From the NCBI GenBank assembly GCA_037442005.1, contig JBBIRA010000002.1, positions 33,262 to 97,261 of the forward strand: a stretch of DNA of 64,000 bases. The letters are read 5' to 3'. The stretch is from Leptospirillum sp037442005 (GTDB taxonomy: Bacteria > Nitrospirota > Leptospirillia > Leptospirillales > Leptospirillaceae). This document shows, piece after piece, positions 25,983 to 34,152 of the stretch. Below the pieces are notes generated by a model. It did not search any database and had not been told where the DNA came from. It saw only the letters and a program-made list of their open reading frames with translations. The position numbers were made by a program, and so were the translations under genes. The first letter of the stretch is position 1. Each line of letters begins with the position of its first letter.

Positions 25983-26180
25983 TTACCGAACCGCCATACG
26001 GGCGCGCTTCAAGGCTTTCTTTCTGGCAGAAAGAGCTTTTTTCTTCCGGCGCACGCTTGGCTTTTCGTAATGTTCTCTTTTTTTGATCTCCGAAAGGATA
26101 CCGGCTTTTTCACACTGCTTTTTAAAGCGCTTGAGAGCACTCTCAAATGATTCGTTTTCCTTGATCCGAACGCCTGTCAT
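25983..26180 (-). CDS. rpsU: Ribosomal protein bS21
   Basis: This is a 65-residue, very basic small-subunit protein. The ATG at 26180 has AGGAGGG upstream and begins the canonical TGVRIKENESFESALKRFK; the open frame before it is not supported. The C-terminus is rich in Lys and Arg (VRRKKKALSARKKALKRAR). First gene of the rpsU-yqeY-dnaG-rpoD operon, about 50 bases after a strong promoter. Confidence 0.97.
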   Translation of the reverse strand: MTGVRIKENESFESALKRFKKQCEKAGILSEIKKREHYEKPSVRRKKKALSARKKALKRARMAVR

Positions 26181-26231
26181 GAACCCTCCTGTTTGGTTGA
26201 GCCTCATTTTTTTAAAATTGGGCATTTGTTA

Positions 26232-26260
26232 AGTTTAACTCTTGGAACAAATTCTGTCAA
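26232..26260 (-). promoter_or_regulatory. Sigma-70 promoter of the rpsU-dnaG-rpoD operon
   Basis: On the minus strand a perfect TTGACA (26260-26255) and TAAACT (26237-26232) are 17 bp apart, about 50 bases before the rpsU start. Confidence 0.8.
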
Positions 26261-26456
26261 AGCACCCCAACGGAACGGGAAAGGGATTTCAGCAAACGGT
26301 TAAACCCGGAGCTTATGGGCCCATTTCCAACACCAAATCATCATCCATCATGGCCTCTGTGGCTTACACCCCGGCGATGGCTACCAGATATCCACTTCAT
26401 GAATCAAGAGAAGGACGTGGCCAAAAAAGACAGCGCCTCCTCCTTTTTCATCTCCC

Positions 26457-26483
26457 TTATTTTATAAAATAATACATAGTATT
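26457..26483. repeat. AT-rich double palindrome
   Basis: TTATTTTATAAAATAA (26457-26472) is a perfect 16-base palindrome, joined to AATACATAGTATT (26471-26483), another palindrome. It sits in the 583-base gene-free gap between rpsU and the HU gene, in otherwise GC-rich DNA. It could be a promoter or protein-binding region; nothing else was found in the gap. Confidence 0.6.
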
Positions 26484-26763
26484 ACCTTCATTTCACCGAT
26501 TCTTCTTCCGTGGTCTTCCCTGATTTCTTAAGGTGCGTTCCCCTCTGCCACCCATTTTGATCAATAAGACACTATCTTGGAGAACACAAAGAATTTGCGA
26601 AATCTTTTTTTGTCTGATAGCATCCCAGCGATATGCCGGCAATATTACTGGAAGCATGGGCTTCAATACGGCATAAACAATCCCGGCCTTCATATTGTCG
26701 GGCATCACACTCATGAGTCATCATTTCTTTCGATGAGTCTTCATCCGAACAAAGGAGCGTTCC

Positions 26764-27063
26764 ATGGCCAAATCCACCATGACCAAGTCCGACCTGATCG
26801 ATGCCATCGCTGCCAAAAGCCCAACCCTGACTAAAAAGGCTGTTGGCGAAGTGGTGGACCATTTGTTCCGGACCGTTACGGAAAGCGTTGCCAAAGGGAA
26901 TGAAGTCAGTGTGGTCGGTTTTGGAAAATTTCATTCAGTCAAGCGGAAAGCCAGAATGGGCCGGAATCCTGCTACCGGTGCAGCGATCAAGATCGCAGCA
27001 ACCACTTCTCCCCGTTTTTCTGCAGGTAAAGCCTTTAAAGACGCAGTCGCCAAGAAGAAGTAA
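26764..27063 (+). CDS. HU-family DNA-binding protein
   Basis: This is a 99-residue nucleoid protein. It has MTKSDLIDAIAAKSP at the start, GFGKFHSVKRKARMGRNP as the arm leading to the Pro-tipped DNA-contacting hairpin, and FSAGKAFKDAV at the end. AAAGGAG precedes the ATG. It bends and compacts DNA. It stands alone with a hairpin downstream. IHF is a less likely alternative, because the body is of HU type. Confidence 0.96.
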   Translation: MAKSTMTKSDLIDAIAAKSPTLTKKAVGEVVDHLFRTVTESVAKGNEVSVVGFGKFHSVKRKARMGRNPATGAAIKIAATTSPRFSAGKAFKDAVAKKK

Positions 27064-27087
27064 TCATTCTTTATTTATCCTTGAAGT

Positions 27088-27117
27088 CCATCGGGCCTCC
27101 CAGCCGGGGTCCGATGG
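27088..27117 (+). terminator. Probable terminator after the HU gene
   Basis: CCATCGG (27088-27094) and CCGATGG (27111-27117) pair, with an inner CCC/GGG, followed by CACTTTTCCCCCTT. The T-run is short. Confidence 0.5.
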
Positions 27118-27186
27118 CACTTTTCCCCCTTGTTCCCCAAGCGGACTGCCTAACTTAACAATGGTACGGTTCCGGTCGCGTCCTCA

Positions 27187-27537
27187 TTACCCGGGAGGCC
27201 AGGAAAGAATCCTACCACCCAAGAGGTGAAGGTGCAGGTGGCCAACCGTCTGTCCTCCATCCGGGCCGGTGTTGATCACTGTCCTGAACCCCCCCTCGGC
27301 AAGCCCCTCCCCGACAGCCGCCTGGACAACAAGAGCCATGACGTCATCCCAACTACTCCCTTTTCCGGAAGAAGACCAGTCCACCATATCCTTCCCGTGT
27401 CTTTTAGGAATCACCAGCAGATGGACCGGAGCCTTCGGGGCAATATCCCGGATCACGATGGCCGAGCTATTTTCATAGACTGGTGTCACGGGAATGGTCC
27501 CTTCAATCATTTTGCAAAAAAGACAGTCATGGTCCAT
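27187..27537 (-). CDS. hinT: HIT-family nucleotide hydrolase (HinT-like)
   Basis: This is a 116-residue histidine-triad protein. The catalytic triad is HLHLHLL near the C-terminus, and the N-terminal CLFCKMIEGTIP carries the two Cys of the zinc-binding HIT subgroup. HinT hydrolyses adenosine phosphoramidates and aminoacyl-AMP. AAGGAG precedes the ATG. It is the last gene of the long rho-to-hinT run, 11 bases after hisIE; neighbourhood to his genes is frequent. Confidence 0.93.
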   Translation of the reverse strand: MDHDCLFCKMIEGTIPVTPVYENSSAIVIRDIAPKAPVHLLVIPKRHGKDMVDWSSSGKGSSWDDVMALVVQAAVGEGLAEGGFRTVINTGPDGGQTVGHLHLHLLGGRILSWPPG

Positions 27538-27548
27538 TGATATTCTCC

Positions 27549-28217
27549 TTAGCTCCCGCCTTTTGAACGGGATGCCTTTTCCTCATGGCCGCCTGTTCCA
27601 CTTCGCCGTGCAATCACTTCCATTACCTCGGAAAAAGACACATGGCTCCGCTCCATCGCGACTCTTGCATGGAACAGAAGATCCGCCCATTCCTCTCTTA
27701 AAGCGTCACCATCCGTTTCCTTGACCATTTCAACAAGAACCTCACAGGCTTCCTCAACGACCTTTCGGGCCGAACGCTCGGGAAGCGCATTCAGCAACGA
27801 AGAAACATAGGAGCGATCGGGCGATTCAATCTTGCGACTTTTGATCGTTTTCCCCAGAGAAGCCCACACTTCAAAGGCAGGGCTTGAACCCATGACACTG
27901 TCAGAATCAAAACAGCTTTCAAGACCGGTATGGCACGTCGGCCCTTTCGGAGCGGTAAGAACCAGAATCGCATCCCGGTCACAATCGATCCGCAGATCGA
28001 CGAGTACCAGACCGTTTCCGGAAGTTTCCCCCTTTTCCCAAAGCCTGTTCCTGCTTCGGCTGAAAAAGACCACCATCCCCCGGGACAGGGTTTCACGCAA
28101 CGCTTCCTCATTCATATAGCCAAGCATCAGAACCCGACCCGTCTGGGCATCCTGAACGATCGCCGGCAAAATCCCCTCCGGCGGAAAGCGAACCTCCGGG
28201 ACAGCGAACGTCTTCAC
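27549..28217 (-). CDS. hisIE: Bifunctional phosphoribosyl-AMP cyclohydrolase / phosphoribosyl-ATP pyrophosphohydrolase
   Basis: This 222-residue fusion catalyses the second and third steps of histidine synthesis. The HisI domain (about 1-115) has GYMNEEAL, KGETSGNGLVLVDLRIDCD (in parts) and the zinc site GPTCHTGLESCF. The HisE domain (about 125-215) has KVVEEACEVLVEMV and EWADLLFHARVAM. The GTG start overlaps the hisF stop by four bases. Penultimate gene of the histidine block. Confidence 0.96.
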   Translation of the reverse strand: MKTFAVPEVRFPPEGILPAIVQDAQTGRVLMLGYMNEEALRETLSRGMVVFFSRSRNRLWEKGETSGNGLVLVDLRIDCDRDAILVLTAPKGPTCHTGLESCFDSDSVMGSSPAFEVWASLGKTIKSRKIESPDRSYVSSLLNALPERSARKVVEEACEVLVEMVKETDGDALREEWADLLFHARVAMERSHVSFSEVMEVIARRSGTGGHEEKASRSKGGS

Positions 28218-28999
28218 TGCGGTCTCTCCTCTTCTGACAAATTTCCCAACGGACGGATCAACAGTCCCGATTGTGACAGATACCGTTTCAGGTCGGGGAG
28301 AGAAACTTCTCCAAAATGGAAGAGACTTGCCGCCAGTGCGGCATCGGCACCCGCCATAAAGGCTTCCCGGAAGTGTTCCATCGATCCGGCGCCACCGCTG
28401 GCGATCACGGGAACATTGACCCGTCGGGAGACCTCCCGGATCAGTTCAACATCATAGCCTGTCTTGGTTCCATCCCGGTCGATCGCGGTCAGGAGGATTT
28501 CTCCGGCTCCCTTGGCCACCCCTTCCTCTATCCAGCGAATGGCGTCAAAACCGGTACTCCGGGTTCCCCCATGGGTATAAACATGGTACTCCCCCCCCTC
28601 TTTCCGGGCGTCGACGGCCAGAACGACACATTGGCTTCCGAACCGGTTTGCACAGTCCGACAACAGCCCGGGATCCGCAATCGCCGCAGAGTTGACAGAC
28701 ACCTTGTCGGCACCGGCCAACAGGAGGCGTCGCATATCCTCCACCTGACGGACTCCCCCTCCCACTGTCAGAGGAAGGAACACTTTTGCAGCGGTGCGAT
28801 GGACAACATCCCACAGGGCGCCCCGATCCTCCAGTGTGGCGGTAATATCCAGAAGACAGATTTCGTCCGCCCCCATCCTGTCGTAAAGCGCGGCCGTCTC
28901 CACAGGGTCCCCCGCATCCCGGAGCCCTTCAAAACGAACCCCTTTGACCACCCGGCCCGCTTTCATATCCAGACAGGGAATGATCCGCTTCAGGAGCAC
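28214..28999 (-). CDS. hisF: Imidazole glycerol phosphate synthase, cyclase subunit
   Basis: This 261-residue TIM barrel works with HisH to make imidazole glycerol phosphate and AICAR. It has IIPCLDMKAGRVVKGVRF with catalytic Asp in CLDM, LPLTVGGGVR and TAIDRDGTKTGYD with the second catalytic Asp. The GTG start lies inside the end of hisA (10-base overlap). Confidence 0.97.
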   Translation of the reverse strand: MLLKRIIPCLDMKAGRVVKGVRFEGLRDAGDPVETAALYDRMGADEICLLDITATLEDRGALWDVVHRTAAKVFLPLTVGGGVRQVEDMRRLLLAGADKVSVNSAAIADPGLLSDCANRFGSQCVVLAVDARKEGGEYHVYTHGGTRSTGFDAIRWIEEGVAKGAGEILLTAIDRDGTKTGYDVELIREVSRRVNVPVIASGGAGSMEHFREAFMAGADAALAASLFHFGEVSLPDLKRYLSQSGLLIRPLGNLSEEERPQ

Positions 29000-29724
29000 C
29001 CGGCCCCCCTTCCACCCAGCATGGACAGTGCTTCGGCAAGATTCATGTCACCCGTATAGAGCGCGCGTCCCACGATCGCTCCATCGACTCCCATTTCCCT
29101 CAATCGTTGCAAATCTGAAAGAGAGGTAACACCGCCACTGGCAATCACCGGAACACGGACCGTCCGCTTGACCTCTTCAGTCCGGTCAAAATTGGGTCCG
29201 GACAACAGCCCGTCCCGAGCAATGTCAGTATAGACAAATCCCCGGACTCCCTCCTCCACCAGTCGTACCATCACCTCCATCGGATCCCGGGTATCGACCG
29301 ACAGCCAACCCCGGAGGGCAATCGCCCCCTCTTTCACATCAACGCCGACATAGAACCTGTCCTGACAGCGATCAACCATCTTTTTCAGAAAGAAGGGATC
29401 CGTCAGGGCGGCGGTTCCCAGAATCAGTCGGGAGACCCCTGCTTCCAGAAGGCTGTCAGCAATTTCCGGAGACCGGATGCCTCCTCCTGTCTGGACAAAC
29501 CCGTCAAAGCCCCTGACGATGGATGCGATCAGATCAAGGTTGACCGGACGCCCCTCCCGGGCTCCATCGAGATCAACAACGTGAAGATGGGTTGCCCCGG
29601 CTTGACGGAACTGCAGGGCCATTTTAACGGGATCCTCCGCATAAATGGTTTCCTGGGAGAAGTCTCCCTGGGTCAATCGGACAACATTTCCGTTCCGGAT
29701 ATCGATGGCGGGGTAAAGTTTCAT
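28990..29724 (-). CDS. hisA: ProFAR isomerase
   Basis: This 244-residue TIM barrel isomerises phosphoribosyl-formimino-AICAR phosphate. It has YPAIDIRNGNVVRL with catalytic Asp, VQTGGGIRS, and VYTDIARDGLLSGPN with the second catalytic Asp. The ATG follows AGAGGA. It overlaps hisH by four bases and hisF by ten. Confidence 0.97.
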   Translation of the reverse strand: MKLYPAIDIRNGNVVRLTQGDFSQETIYAEDPVKMALQFRQAGATHLHVVDLDGAREGRPVNLDLIASIVRGFDGFVQTGGGIRSPEIADSLLEAGVSRLILGTAALTDPFFLKKMVDRCQDRFYVGVDVKEGAIALRGWLSVDTRDPMEVMVRLVEEGVRGFVYTDIARDGLLSGPNFDRTEEVKRTVRVPVIASGGVTSLSDLQRLREMGVDGAIVGRALYTGDMNLAEALSMLGGRGAGCS

Positions 29725-30359
29725 GGTTCCTCTTTTTTTACATGAGCAAAATTGGTCAGAATGGCCAAACCGGCACTCTGGCTTTTTTCGGGATGAAACT
29801 GGACACCGAACAGCACCCCTTTTGAAACGACAGAAGTAAAATGCCCCTGATAATCCGTTGTTCCGGCAATATCACCCGGGTGGCTTGCGACAACATGAAA
29901 GGAATGAACAAAGTATGCCTCAAAAGGTTCCGGCAACCCGGAAAACAGCCCGATCTCACGACTTTTTTCCACCTGATTCCAGCCCATATGAGGAACTTTG
30001 CCACGAGTCGGATCAAATCCAACCACCGATCCGGAAAAAAGACCGAGTCCGCGATGGTGGCCAAACTCCATGCTTTCCTCAAACAAGAGCTGCATGCCCA
30101 GACAGATCCCCAAAAGAGGCTTGCCCGAGGCCACCCATTCACCAATCAACCGGTCGAATCCCAGCGAAACCAGCCGTTCCATCCCCTGGGCAAAGGCACC
30201 GACGCCCGGAAGGATCAGATGGGTCGTATCAGCTCCGGGAACCCCTTCCGAAACAATCTCAACCTCATGGCCGGACCGTTCAAGGGCTTTTGAAACGGAA
30301 AACAGGTTCCCCATACCGTAATCCAGGATTGCTGTCCGGGTTTTCTTTTCCTTGGTCAC
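29721..30359 (-). CDS. hisH: Imidazole glycerol phosphate synthase, glutaminase subunit
   Basis: This 212-residue class I amidotransferase feeds ammonia to HisF. The catalytic Cys is in LLGICLGMQLLFE; His and Glu are in GVQFHPEKSQ. The N-terminal ILDYGMGNLFSVSKAL is typical. GTG start with AAAGGA about ten bases upstream, directly after the hisB stop. Confidence 0.97.
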   Translation of the reverse strand: MTKEKKTRTAILDYGMGNLFSVSKALERSGHEVEIVSEGVPGADTTHLILPGVGAFAQGMERLVSLGFDRLIGEWVASGKPLLGICLGMQLLFEESMEFGHHRGLGLFSGSVVGFDPTRGKVPHMGWNQVEKSREIGLFSGLPEPFEAYFVHSFHVVASHPGDIAGTTDYQGHFTSVVSKGVLFGVQFHPEKSQSAGLAILTNFAHVKKEEP

Positions 30360-30974
30360 CTACAGACGTCCTTTCGTGGAGGGAATGGACGACTGCCTGG
30401 GGTCCATCGCCACCGCCATCGACAATGCCCGGGCAAAGGCCTTGAACAGGGCTTCAATCTTATGATGAAGGTTTCTGCCGTACAGCACCCGGCCATGGAT
30501 CGTCGACCGGGAAGAAACAGCGACCGCCTGAAAAAAGTCCAGAATCAGATCCGGGTCGAGATTCCCCACGCGTTCTCCCCGTTCAAAAGGCAAGTCCCAC
30601 ACGAGGTAAGGACGACCGGAGAGGTCGATCACGGAGTGGGCCAGCGTTTCATCCAGCGGAGCGAAAAAGTGTCCGAATCGGGCAATCCCGACCCTGTCGC
30701 CAAGGCAGCGGTCAAGGAGTTCGCCAAACACAAGACCGGCATCCTCCACTGTGTGGTGAAGATCAACCTCAAGATCTCCCTTGACCGACAGCTCGATATC
30801 CATATGTCCATGACGGGCGATCTGGTCGACCATATGGTCCAGAAACGGGATCCCGGTATCCAGACGGGATTTTCCCGACCCGTCGAGACAAAGGGAGGCA
30901 GTTATCCGGGTTTCTCTCGTGTTGCGCTCAAGAACGGCCTGCCGCTTCGGCAACGCCCCCTGTTCAGGACTCAT
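30360..30974 (-). CDS. hisB: Imidazoleglycerol-phosphate dehydratase
   Basis: This 204-residue monofunctional enzyme has the duplicated manganese-binding motifs HMVDQIARHGHMD and HHTVEDAGLVFGE, then DLSGRPYLVWD and HHKIEALFKAFARAL. No histidinol-phosphatase domain is fused, so that step is encoded elsewhere. ATG overlaps the hisC stop (ATGA). Confidence 0.97.
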   Translation of the reverse strand: MSPEQGALPKRQAVLERNTRETRITASLCLDGSGKSRLDTGIPFLDHMVDQIARHGHMDIELSVKGDLEVDLHHTVEDAGLVFGELLDRCLGDRVGIARFGHFFAPLDETLAHSVIDLSGRPYLVWDLPFERGERVGNLDPDLILDFFQAVAVSSRSTIHGRVLYGRNLHHKIEALFKAFARALSMAVAMDPRQSSIPSTKGRL

Positions 30975-32053
30975 GGATTCACCCTTTCGGAAAATGTTCT
31001 TAACCTGTCGACCAGAAGTCTGTTCTCTTCGGGCGACCCGACGGAAATGCGTAAACAGTCTGACAGAACCGGATGATGGGAAGAGACGTCCCGGACCAGA
31101 ATCCCATCATTAAACAGGTTTTCAAAAATCTTCTGTCCGGTCCCCCTCCAGAATCGCACCAGCAGAAAGTTTGTCCGGGAAGGATACACAAAAAGCCCCG
31201 GGACAAGGGAAAGATCCCTTGCCAGACTTTCCCGGAGATCCACGACCTGTCTGACATGTTCCTTCAGATCCTCGAGATGTTCTTCCAGCAGGAACAGACC
31301 CGCCGATTGTGTCAGCGCATTCAGGTTATACGGTAGCCTGAGCTTTAAAACCTCCCTGACAACGCCCTCCGGCGCCAGAAGAACCCCCAGGCGAAGGGCC
31401 GCCAGACCCATTTTTGAAAAGGAACGAAGAACCAGAAAGTCCGGCTCTTCCCCGACTTGCTCAAGGCAACCGCCCTCCTGATAGGGAAAGTAAGCCTCAT
31501 CCACCAGAAGGGCAAATCCCCGACCCTTTAAAAACGTCCGGAGACGGACCAGATCCTCTAAAGGCAGGACCGCGCCTGTTGGATTGTTCGGCGACGACAC
31601 CACGACCATTCCCGGACGCGTCTCCCGGGAAACCACCCGTTCGATCGCGGGAATATCCAGCGAGAGATCAGGATTCATATCGACAGGGATGTAATGTTTT
31701 CCGGCGGTACGGGCAATGACCTCATACATGGAAAAGGAAGGAACGGGACAGATGACGGGGCCATCTGCCGCCAGAAAAAGATTCAGAAGAATCTCATCCG
31801 ACCCGTTTCCCAGAAGGATCCTCCCGGAAGGAATTCCCCAGATCCGGGACAGGAGGCCGACAAGCTCCTTAGCCGAAGGGTCCGGATACCGGTTTAACGG
31901 AATCGATGACAGCTTTTCGGACAGTTCCTTTCTGACCGTTTCCGACAGGAGAAACGGAGGTTCCATTGTATCAAGCCGAATCATCCCGGGAGGGGGTTCA
32001 CCCGGAAAAGTCGCAACCATGGACCGGATCTCTGACCGGATCCATGCCCCCAT
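30971..32053 (-). CDS. hisC: Histidinol-phosphate aminotransferase
   Basis: This 360-residue fold-type I PLP enzyme has NGSDEILLNLFLA, SSPNNPTGAVLP and the PLP-lysine in LRSFSKMGLAALRLG. It transfers an amino group from glutamate to imidazole acetol phosphate. The ATG overlaps the hisD stop (TGATG), so translation is coupled. Confidence 0.95.
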   Translation of the reverse strand: MGAWIRSEIRSMVATFPGEPPPGMIRLDTMEPPFLLSETVRKELSEKLSSIPLNRYPDPSAKELVGLLSRIWGIPSGRILLGNGSDEILLNLFLAADGPVICPVPSFSMYEVIARTAGKHYIPVDMNPDLSLDIPAIERVVSRETRPGMVVVSSPNNPTGAVLPLEDLVRLRTFLKGRGFALLVDEAYFPYQEGGCLEQVGEEPDFLVLRSFSKMGLAALRLGVLLAPEGVVREVLKLRLPYNLNALTQSAGLFLLEEHLEDLKEHVRQVVDLRESLARDLSLVPGLFVYPSRTNFLLVRFWRGTGQKIFENLFNDGILVRDVSSHHPVLSDCLRISVGSPEENRLLVDRLRTFSERVNP

Positions 32054-33399
32054 CAGACGAGATCTTCCCGATTCCCCGGCGCTCTCAAAAGTGCAGAGCG
32101 GGCATGTCCTTCCAGCCCCTCAAGACGCGCCAGCAAGGTCGACATCCGGACAAGTGAGTCCCTGTCTTCCCGATTGGAAAAACCCCGGATCAGACTCGTC
32201 CGTTTTAAAAACGTTTCCACCGAAACAGGCGATGAAAACCGGGCCGAACCGGATGTGGGAAGAACATGGCTGGGTCCGTACATGTAATCCCCGAAGACTT
32301 CAGCACTGTCCTCCCCGATAAAAATCGCACCGGCATTCGCTACCCGGGAGACCAGATCCATGGGCTTTGAGACATGGAGTTCCAGATGCTCCGGGGCAAT
32401 CGCATCAGAAATCTCAAGCGCTTCCCGGATGTCCGGGCAAACCAGGAGAAAGCCGTATCGGGCCAGAGACTCTCTGGCAATCTCCTGACGGGGAAGATCT
32501 TTCAGCATCCCATCGATTTCCCGGGCGGTTTCCCGCGCCAACTCCTGCGAGTCCGTCAGGAGAATGGCGGAAGACCGGGTATCGTGTTCGGCCTGGGCCA
32601 GAAGGTCGGCAGCGATCAGTTTTGGATTCGCCGTCCGGTCCGCAATGACGACCACTTCCGTCGGTCCGGCAATCATGTCGATATCCACCAGTCCGAAGAC
32701 CTGTCTTTTTGCCTCCGCAACAAACCGGTTCCCAGGCCCCACAATCTTATCAACCCGGCCGACCGATCCGGTTCCGAACGCCAGGGCACCGATGGCCTGG
32801 ACGCCGCCGATCCTGTGGACCTCATGAACCCCGGACAGGTAAAAAGCAGCCAGGATGGAGGGGGAAACCACACCATTTTTTCCGGGAGTCACCCCGACCA
32901 GCTGATTCACTCCCGCCACTTTGGCCACAAGTGCTGTCATCAGCACCGTCGATGGATAGGAAGCTGTTCCACCGGGGACATAAACCCCGACCCGGTCCAG
33001 AGGAGTCAACCGGAAGCCGGCCGACCCCTGTTCCGGAAAATGATCCTTCAGGAGGGCCATGGCCTTCTGATGATAGTCGCAAATCCGTCTTTTCGCTTCA
33101 AAAAAAGCATCCCTGACTTCCGGTTCCAATGAATCCCATGCACCCTTCAATTCGGCCGGATCGACCCGAAACGAACGGATCTCCCCCGAAAATCCATCAA
33201 GAGACCGGGCCCACTTCAGAACCCCTTCATCCCCGTGATCTCTGACATCGGCAAGGATCCGGCGCACCGATTCCTGAACCTCCATCGCATCACCATCCTG
33301 TGACCGGGAAAAAATCGGAGCAAGGACTTCATGGGTTTTTTCGGGCGTTTCCGGGGAGAAAATACGACTGAATGCGGAAAACTCGGATGAGCCACTCAT
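32053..33399 (-). CDS. hisD: Histidinol dehydrogenase
   Basis: This 448-residue NAD-dependent zinc enzyme catalyses the last two oxidations to histidine. It has VYVPGGTASYPSTVLM, KIVGPGNRFVAEAKR, DMIAGPTEVVVIAD, LLAQAEHDTRSSAIL and GPSHVLPTSGSARF. Length is a little above the usual 430. Lies 42 bases after hisG. Confidence 0.97.
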   Translation of the reverse strand: MSGSSEFSAFSRIFSPETPEKTHEVLAPIFSRSQDGDAMEVQESVRRILADVRDHGDEGVLKWARSLDGFSGEIRSFRVDPAELKGAWDSLEPEVRDAFFEAKRRICDYHQKAMALLKDHFPEQGSAGFRLTPLDRVGVYVPGGTASYPSTVLMTALVAKVAGVNQLVGVTPGKNGVVSPSILAAFYLSGVHEVHRIGGVQAIGALAFGTGSVGRVDKIVGPGNRFVAEAKRQVFGLVDIDMIAGPTEVVVIADRTANPKLIAADLLAQAEHDTRSSAILLTDSQELARETAREIDGMLKDLPRQEIARESLARYGFLLVCPDIREALEISDAIAPEHLELHVSKPMDLVSRVANAGAIFIGEDSAEVFGDYMYGPSHVLPTSGSARFSSPVSVETFLKRTSLIRGFSNREDRDSLVRMSTLLARLEGLEGHARSALLRAPGNREDLV

Positions 33400-33441
33400 T
33401 GTTGGGGTTTGTCTCCCTAAAGGGCTGGGCCCTTGATATGA

Positions 33442-34134
33442 TTATCCGGAAATAACCGGACTCTTCGGGACATACGGTCCCACTCTCTCAAGAAAAGACC
33501 TGATGGATTGATTCCTCTGGGGCCATGCGGCCCTGTTCACCACAATCCTCCCCGTCGAAACAAGGATCTCATCCACAATTTCAAGCTGGTTTTCTGAAAT
33601 GGTCTTGCCTGTCGCCACCAGATCCACAATCCGGTCCGACAGACCGACCCTGGGAGCCAGCTCCAGAGAGCCATGAAGTTTCAGGATCTCAACCGAAACA
33701 CCCTTTGATATATAATACTTTTCTGCAATACGGGGATATTTTGTCGCCACCCGGATCGGACGTCCATGGGGAGGTGGTTCTCCCTGTCCGCAAGGAGCGG
33801 CAACAACCAGACGGCACAGTCCGATTTTCAGATCAAGCGGTTCCAGAACCGGACGGTCTTCTTCCAGGATCAGGTCCAGCCCGACAACACCCATCTGGGC
33901 GCCACCGTATTCCACGTAAGACAGAACATCCGATCCTCTCACCATCATGATTTCGATCGTCTGATCACTCGAAAGGAAGGTCAGCTTGCGGCTCCCCGGA
34001 GAAAAGTCCGGAAAAGAATAACCGGCACTTTCCAGAATCTTCATCGTATCCGTCAGAAGTTTTCCCTTGGCCAGCGCAAGCCCCAACGGCGATCCTTCAG
34101 GGGACCGGGGCTTCACTTTTTCCGCACCCAACAT
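33442..34134 (-). CDS. hisG: ATP phosphoribosyltransferase, short form
   Basis: This 230-residue catalytic subunit carries out the first step of histidine synthesis. It has LGLALAKGKLL at the start, and RIRVATKYPRIAEKYY-like VATKYPRIAEKYY and VDLVATGKTISEN. The regulatory C-terminal domain of the long form (about 300 residues) is missing, so an HisZ partner is expected (known for short HisG). No hisZ is visible in this window. ATG at 34134 with GGTGG upstream; a TTG one codon earlier is less likely. Confidence 0.94.
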   Translation of the reverse strand: MLGAEKVKPRSPEGSPLGLALAKGKLLTDTMKILESAGYSFPDFSPGSRKLTFLSSDQTIEIMMVRGSDVLSYVEYGGAQMGVVGLDLILEEDRPVLEPLDLKIGLCRLVVAAPCGQGEPPPHGRPIRVATKYPRIAEKYYISKGVSVEILKLHGSLELAPRVGLSDRIVDLVATGKTISENQLEIVDEILVSTGRIVVNRAAWPQRNQSIRSFLERVGPYVPKSPVISG

Positions 34135-34152
34135 CAATAGACACCACCTTCT

